The notes under the pieces are model-generated. The model was not told where the DNA came from. It was given only the letters and a program-made list of their open reading frames with translations, and made no database searches. Positions 31,588-35,608 of a stretch of DNA of 35,608 bases are shown here, piece after piece. Origin of the DNA: an uncultured Acetobacteraceae bacterium (GTDB taxonomy: Bacteria; Pseudomonadota; Alphaproteobacteria; Acetobacterales; Acetobacteraceae); contig CALMVT010000446.1 in the NCBI GenBank assembly GCA_937873175.1, positions 1-35,608 of the forward strand, given 5' to 3'. Both the position numbers and the translations under genes were made by a program. Numbering within the stretch: the first letter of the stretch is position 1; each line of letters begins with the position of its first letter.

Positions 31588-32450
31588 TCGCCCCCGCGCT
31601 TTCGCCGGCCAACGCCATGACGGTCGATGTCGAGGATTACTTCCAGGTGCAGGCCTTTGCCGGCGTGATCGACCGGGCAAGCTGGGACACGATGCCCTGC
31701 CGGGTCGAGGCGAACACCGACCGCATCCTGCAGCAGTTCGATGCGGTGGGGGTGGCTGCCACCTTTTTCACCCTGGGCTGGGTTGCCGACCGCTACCCGG
31801 CGATCGTGCGCCGCATCGTGGCGGCCGGGCACGAGCTGGCGAGCCACGGCTACGGCCACGCCCGGGTCGACAGCCAAACCAGGGACGAGTTCCGGGAGGA
31901 CATACGCCGGGCGCGCGGCGTCTTGCAGGACCTGGGCGGCGTGCCGGTCATGGGCTACCGCGCGCCCACCTTCTCGATCGGGCCGCGCAATGAGTGGGCG
32001 TTCGACGTGCTGGCGGAAGAGGGTTATTCCTATAGTTCTAGCGTGTTCCCCGTGCGGCATGACCTGTACGGCACGCCGAACGCGCCCCGCTTTCCGCACC
32101 ATCCGATGGGCGGCTCGTTGGTAGAGATCCCGATGACAACCGTGCGGCTCGGTGGGCGCAACCTGCCCTGCGCGGGCGGCGGCTGGTTCCGGCTGACGCC
32201 CTATCCCTTGTTCCGCGCCCTGCTGCGCCGCTTCAACCGGATGGAGGGGGCGCCGGGCGTATTCTATTTCCATCCCTGGGAGATCGACCCCGGCCAGCCC
32301 CGCGTGTCCGCCGCGCCCTGGCTGTCCCGCTTCCGCCACCGCGTGAACCTGTCAGCCATGGAGGGCCGGCTGGATCGCCTGCTGCGCGATTTCGCGTGGG
32401 ACCGGGTGGACCGCGTGTTCGCGGACGCTTTGGCCGTATCCACCGTCTAA
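31584..32450 (+). CDS. XrtA system polysaccharide deacetylase (TIGR03006)
   Basis: A 288-residue NodB-type (CE4) deacetylase, cytosolic as no signal peptide is seen, probably acting on the exopolysaccharide precursor. Metal and catalytic motifs are visible: TVDVEDYF (13-20) with Asp15 and Asp18, HELASHGYGH (83-92) supplying His ligands, and GYRAPTFS (124-131). FYFHPWEIDPGQPR is the typical C-terminal motif. The start is a TTG whose TTGA overlaps the ATPase stop; it gives the family-like head IAPALSPANAMTVDVED. The ATG at 31617 is the alternative and would also leave the domain intact. Confidence 0.94.
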   Translation: MIAPALSPANAMTVDVEDYFQVQAFAGVIDRASWDTMPCRVEANTDRILQQFDAVGVAATFFTLGWVADRYPAIVRRIVAAGHELASHGYGHARVDSQTRDEFREDIRRARGVLQDLGGVPVMGYRAPTFSIGPRNEWAFDVLAEEGYSYSSSVFPVRHDLYGTPNAPRFPHHPMGGSLVEIPMTTVRLGGRNLPCAGGGWFRLTPYPLFRALLRRFNRMEGAPGVFYFHPWEIDPGQPRVSAAPWLSRFRHRVNLSAMEGRLDRLLRDFAWDRVDRVFADALAVSTV

Positions 32451-32453
32451 CCC

Positions 32454-33503
32454 ATGCCGATCCGCTGCCGACCACTCGACGCCGCAACCGCGACCGCTTG
32501 GGACACCTTTGTGGACGCAGCACCGACCGGCACGTTCTTTCACCGAGCGGCCTGGGCGGACGTGTTCGCCCGCGCCTTCGGTCACGTGCCGCACTACGCG
32601 TTGGCTGAGCGGGACGGCGCAATCGTCGGCGTGCTGCCGCTCGTGCACGTCAACTCCATGCTGTTCGGCAACAGCCTGATGTCCAGCCCATTCTGCGTGT
32701 ATGGCGGCCCGCTCGCCGCGGATGCGGAGGCTGCGGCGGCGCTCGACGCCCATGCCGCCGGGCTGATGCGGCGGGTGGGCGCCAAGACCACGGAATTCCG
32801 CTTCCTGCACCCGCTGCCGGAGGGCTGGCTTGCGGACGCCGAGTGGCCCACCCGGTCCGACCTGTATGCCACCTTCCGCAAGCCGATCGCGGTGGATGAC
32901 GAGGCCAACATGAAGGCGATCCCCCGCAAGCAGCGCGCGGTGGTGCGCAAGGGGATCGAGCGCGGGCTGGCGTCCACCGTGTCCGACGGGGTGAACGGGC
33001 TGCACGCCATCTACGCGGAAAGCGTGCGTAACCTGGGCACCCCCGTGTTCAGCCGCCGCTATTTCCGCATCCTGGCGGAAGCGTTCCGTGGACGCATGGA
33101 CGTGGTCACGGTGCTGGACGAGGGCCAGCCGGTCAGCGCGGTGCTGAATTTCTACGACCGGGACGAGGTGCTGCCCTACTACGGCGGCGGCACCGCGGCG
33201 GCGCGGACCAGCCACGCCAACGATTTCATGTACTGGGAGGTGATGCGCCGGGCGGCGGCGCGGGGCTGCCGCTTGTTCGATTTCGGCCGCAGCAAGGCCG
33301 GTACGGGAGCCTTTGCTTTCAAAAAGAATTGGGGCTTCGACCCGGCGCCGCTGCGTTACCGCTACCGCCTCGCCCCGGGCGCCTCCATTCCTGACCACAA
33401 CCCGCTCAACCCGAAATACCGGCTGTTCATCGCCGCCTGGAAGCGCCTGCCGGTGCCGGTCGCTAACCTGCTCGGCCCGCACATCGTCCGCGGCGTCGGC
33501 TGA
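32454..33503 (+). CDS. FemAB family XrtA/PEP-CTERM system-associated protein (TIGR03019)
   Basis: A 349-residue protein with the double GNAT-like fold of FemAB peptidyltransferases, used here for modification of a saccharide or carrier. Visible markers: the N-terminal AWDTFVDAAPTGTFFHRAAW, IPRKQRAVVRKGIERGL, YYGGGTAAARTSHANDFMYW and the C-terminal RLFDFGRSKAGTGAFAFKKN with WGFDPAPLRYRY. Three bases separate it from the deacetylase stop, and its TGA overlaps the next ATG by one base (TGATG). The acceptor and amino acid donor, if any, are unknown. Confidence 0.93.
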   Translation: MPIRCRPLDAATATAWDTFVDAAPTGTFFHRAAWADVFARAFGHVPHYALAERDGAIVGVLPLVHVNSMLFGNSLMSSPFCVYGGPLAADAEAAAALDAHAAGLMRRVGAKTTEFRFLHPLPEGWLADAEWPTRSDLYATFRKPIAVDDEANMKAIPRKQRAVVRKGIERGLASTVSDGVNGLHAIYAESVRNLGTPVFSRRYFRILAEAFRGRMDVVTVLDEGQPVSAVLNFYDRDEVLPYYGGGTAAARTSHANDFMYWEVMRRAAARGCRLFDFGRSKAGTGAFAFKKNWGFDPAPLRYRYRLAPGASIPDHNPLNPKYRLFIAAWKRLPVPVANLLGPHIVRGVG

Positions 33504-34726
33504 TGCGCGACCTCCTGTTCATTTCGCACCGCATCCCGTATCCGCCCGACAAGGGCGAGAAGATCCGCGGCCTCCACCTGCTGCGGCACCTGTCGCGGTC
33601 GTTCCGCATCCACCTCGGCTGCCTGGTCGATGAACCCGGCGACATGCAGCACTTGCCGAGGCTGCGCGAATGGTGCGCGGAGGTCGCGGGCTTCCCCATC
33701 GACAAGCGGCGGCAGAAGCTCCGGGCGCTGGCCATGCTGCGGCCGGGGCGGCCCTTGATGCTCGACTATTACGGGCATCCGGGCCTGCGGCGCTGGGTGC
33801 GGTACAGCATGGCCCGGCGGCACATGGACATTGTTTACATCTACTCCGTCGCCATGGCCTCCTACGTCGAGGACGTGCAGCGCCCCGGCCTGATCCTCGA
33901 TGCGCAGGACATCGACTCGGAGAAATGGGCCACCTACGCCGGTGAAGCGCGGCTCCCCATGCGCGCCGTGTGGTCGCGGGAAGGCCGGACGCTGCTGGCG
34001 TATGAGCGCCGGGCGGCGATGCGCTGCGACCATACTCTGTTCGTGTCCCAGCAGGAATGCGACCGCTTCGTCGCGCTGGCGCCGGAAACCGCGGCCCGCG
34101 TGCATGCGGTGGAGAACGGCGTGGACCTCCAACGCTTCGCGCCGGGGCAGGCGTTTGCAACGCCGTTCCGCACCGCCGGGCCGCATCTGGTGTTCACCGG
34201 CAACATGGACTACTGGCCCAATGCCGACGCGGTCCGCTGGTTCGCGGCCGAAGTCGTGCCGCCGCTCCGGCAACAGCACCCGGCCATCGAGTTCCACGTC
34301 GTCGGCGCCAACCCAGGCCCGGCGGTGCTGCGCCTGGCCGACCGGCCCGGCGTGCGCGTTACCGGCCGGGTGCCGGATGTGCGGCCGTATCTCGCCCACG
34401 CCGATGCCTGCGTGGCGCCGCTCCGAATCGCTCGGGGCATTCAGAACAAGGTGCTGGAAGCCATGGCGATGGGCCGCCCGGTAGTCGCCTCGCCCCAGGC
34501 GTTCGAGGGCGTGCGCGCCGCGGCGGGGCGGGACCTGCTAGTCGCGGACGGCGTGGAGGCGATGTGTGGCGGGATCACCGAGGTGCTGGCCGGCGCGCAT
34601 CCGGGCCTGGGCGCCGCGGCGCGGACGGCCATGCTGCAATCCTATGCCTGGCCTAAGACCCTGGCCAAGCTGGACGCGCTCCTTTCCACCGTTCCCGCAA
34701 CGCACCTGACGGCGTCCCCGGCATGA
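33503..34726 (+). CDS. TIGR03087 family PEP-CTERM/XrtA system glycosyltransferase
   Basis: A 407-residue GT-B fold (GT4-like) glycosyltransferase. The N-terminus LLFISHRIPYPPDKGEKIR is the signature of TIGR03087. The donor-binding half contains ENGVDLQRFAPG, VFTGNMDYWPNADAV, VTGRVPDVRPYLAHAD and KVLEAMAMGRPVVAS with a following AFEGV. It probably adds a sugar to the lipid-linked exopolysaccharide repeat on the cytoplasmic face. It is coupled to the femAB-like gene (TGATG) and to xrtA (ATGA), so all three should be made together. Confidence 0.94.
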   Translation: MRDLLFISHRIPYPPDKGEKIRGLHLLRHLSRSFRIHLGCLVDEPGDMQHLPRLREWCAEVAGFPIDKRRQKLRALAMLRPGRPLMLDYYGHPGLRRWVRYSMARRHMDIVYIYSVAMASYVEDVQRPGLILDAQDIDSEKWATYAGEARLPMRAVWSREGRTLLAYERRAAMRCDHTLFVSQQECDRFVALAPETAARVHAVENGVDLQRFAPGQAFATPFRTAGPHLVFTGNMDYWPNADAVRWFAAEVVPPLRQQHPAIEFHVVGANPGPAVLRLADRPGVRVTGRVPDVRPYLAHADACVAPLRIARGIQNKVLEAMAMGRPVVASPQAFEGVRAAAGRDLLVADGVEAMCGGITEVLAGAHPGLGAAARTAMLQSYAWPKTLAKLDALLSTVPATHLTASPA

Positions 34727-35608
34727 GCGCCACCTCCCTGACCAGCCTGCGGCCGGCGCTTGCCCCCGCCGCCGCCGCGCTGTCGCTGGGCCTGGCCGGC
34801 TGGGTGCTGCTGTTCCTGCCGGAATGCGTGGCGGCGGTCGGGGTTTGGCAGGCTTCGGACACCTACGGGCACTGCTTCCTCATCCTTCCCATGGCGGCTT
34901 ATCTTGCTTGGGACCGCCGGGCCGCCTTGGCCGGCTTGGTGCCCCGGCCCCTGCCCGCCCTGGCGCCGCTCGCGCTGCCGCTCGCGGCCGCCTGGTTCCT
35001 GGCGGAGCGGCTGGGCGTCATGGAGGGGCGGCAACTGGCCGCCCTTGCGGGGTTGGAACTGCTGGTCCTGGCGGTGCTGGGCTGGCGCCTGTTCCGTGCC
35101 CTGCGGGCGCCCCTGCTGTTTCTGGTGTTCCTTGTGCCGTTCGGCGCGTTCGTCACGCCGGCGCTGCAGCAGTTCACCGCGGGGTTCATCGTCCGGGGGC
35201 TGAACGTCCTCGGCGTCGCGAATTATGCCACCGACCTCACCATCGAGATTTCCGCGGGCGTGTTCTACGTGGCGGAAGCCTGCGCCGGCCTGCGCTTCCT
35301 GATCGCGGCGGTGGCGTTCGGCGTGTTCTACGCCTTACTGAACTACCAAAGCCCGGGCCGCCGCTTGCTGTTCGTGGCCGCGTCGGTCGTGGTGCCGGTC
35401 GTCGCCAACGGGGTCCGCGCGCTGGGCATCGTGATGCTCGGGGCCATCCTCGGCAGCGCCAACGCCGCGGCGGCCGACCACGTCATCTACGGCTGGGTGT
35501 TCTTTTCCGTGGTCATGCTGCTGCTGGTCGCGGGCGGGATGCCGTTCCGCGAGGACCCGGCGGACCCGGCGCCGCCCGGCCAGCCCGGCGCGGCGCCCGC
35601 GGAAACCC
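34723..35608 (+). CDS. xrtA: Exosortase A (XrtA), 3' end outside the window
   Basis: Polytopic membrane transpeptidase that processes PEP-CTERM sorting signals. About 295 codons are visible and the frame is still open at the window edge. Catalytic residues are present: Cys187 in EACAGLRFL, Arg232 in NGVRALGIV and His253 in DHVIYGW. The Cys-Arg-His set and about eight hydrophobic helices (the last in FFSVVMLLLVAGG) define the exosortase fold. The N-terminal segment includes SDTYGHCFLILPMAAYL, typical of exosortases. The ATG overlaps the glycosyltransferase stop as ATGA. The visible end (PADPAPPGQPGAAPAE) is a Pro-rich linker, so a further domain, for instance EpsI-like, may follow. Confidence 0.95.
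   Translation, partial: MSATSLTSLRPALAPAAAALSLGLAGWVLLFLPECVAAVGVWQASDTYGHCFLILPMAAYLAWDRRAALAGLVPRPLPALAPLALPLAAAWFLAERLGVMEGRQLAALAGLELLVLAVLGWRLFRALRAPLLFLVFLVPFGAFVTPALQQFTAGFIVRGLNVLGVANYATDLTIEISAGVFYVAEACAGLRFLIAAVAFGVFYALLNYQSPGRRLLFVAASVVVPVVANGVRALGIVMLGAILGSANAAAADHVIYGWVFFSVVMLLLVAGGMPFREDPADPAPPGQPGAAPAET

Noticed and set aside
26989-35608. A PEP-CTERM substrate protein (VPEP plus helix plus Arg cluster) within the locus
   Set aside because: No C-terminus of this kind was found in any credible gene of the window; substrates must be encoded elsewhere.
1-35608. CRISPR arrays, transposases, integrases, tRNA or rRNA genes
   Set aside because: No regularly spaced repeats, transposase or integrase motifs or recognisable tRNA/rRNA sequence were seen by eye; a covariance-model scan would be the decisive test.

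Overview
The window is about 70% GC DNA. It reads as a chromosomal segment of an alphaproteobacterium, most likely Rhodospirillales/Acetobacteraceae. The pointers are a TIGR02302/DUF4175 protein, a DUF2125 protein, a PHB-type PhaR repressor, an MJ0042 zinc-ribbon protein divergent from ftsEX, and a complete-looking XrtA (exosortase A)/PEP-CTERM exopolysaccharide locus. Taxonomy is inferred from gene content only. I saw no rRNA, tRNA, CRISPR array or insertion sequence.

Left part (1-9.7 kb): a TIGR02302 protein cut by the window edge; a DctA-type C4-dicarboxylate symporter; a truncated EamA/DMT transporter relic; then a polyhydroxyalkanoate (PHA) locus. In transcription order this locus is a short PhaE-like protein, a class III-like PhaC synthase, phaA (thiolase) and phaB (acetoacetyl-CoA reductase) on the minus strand, with the repressor gene phaR divergent. 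PhaA and PhaB make (R)-3-hydroxybutyryl-CoA, PhaC polymerises it and PhaR senses polymer. An XRE-type regulator follows, meeting a DUF2125 gene tail to tail.

Middle part (9.7-19.3 kb): a tightly coupled minus-strand operon ftsE-ftsX-ydcF-like-plsC (division ABC transporter, DUF218 envelope protein, lysophosphatidate acyltransferase); an MJ0042 zinc-ribbon membrane protein; gloB plus a glutathione transferase; an SAM methyltransferase; a broken sensor/PAS/GGDEF gene with a frameshift and an internal deletion of the GGDEF signature; a TauE/SafE permease; and a YgjP-type metallopeptidase.

Right part (19.3-35.6 kb): the XrtA/PEP-CTERM locus. A minus-strand operon holds the TIGR03013 sugar transferase, PrsK histidine kinase, PrsR sigma-54 activator and PrsT TPR protein. 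About 675 bp of non-coding DNA with several sigma-54-like sites separates it from a plus-strand operon: tyrosine autokinase, TIGR03016 outer-membrane protein, ExeA-like ATPase, polysaccharide deacetylase, FemAB-like protein, TIGR03087 glycosyltransferase and xrtA itself, which runs off the right edge. The genes should together make, modify and export an exopolysaccharide and sort PEP-CTERM proteins. The outer-membrane export (Wza-like) and chain-length (GumC/Wzz-like) genes usually found at the head of such operons are absent here.

Main points for a second look: a class III-type PhaC paired with an unusually short PhaE-like subunit, the doubly damaged diguanylate cyclase, the transporter relic, the sigma-54-like sites in the XrtA intergenic region, and a small AT-rich island near DnaA-box-like sequences at 9.8-10.03 kb.
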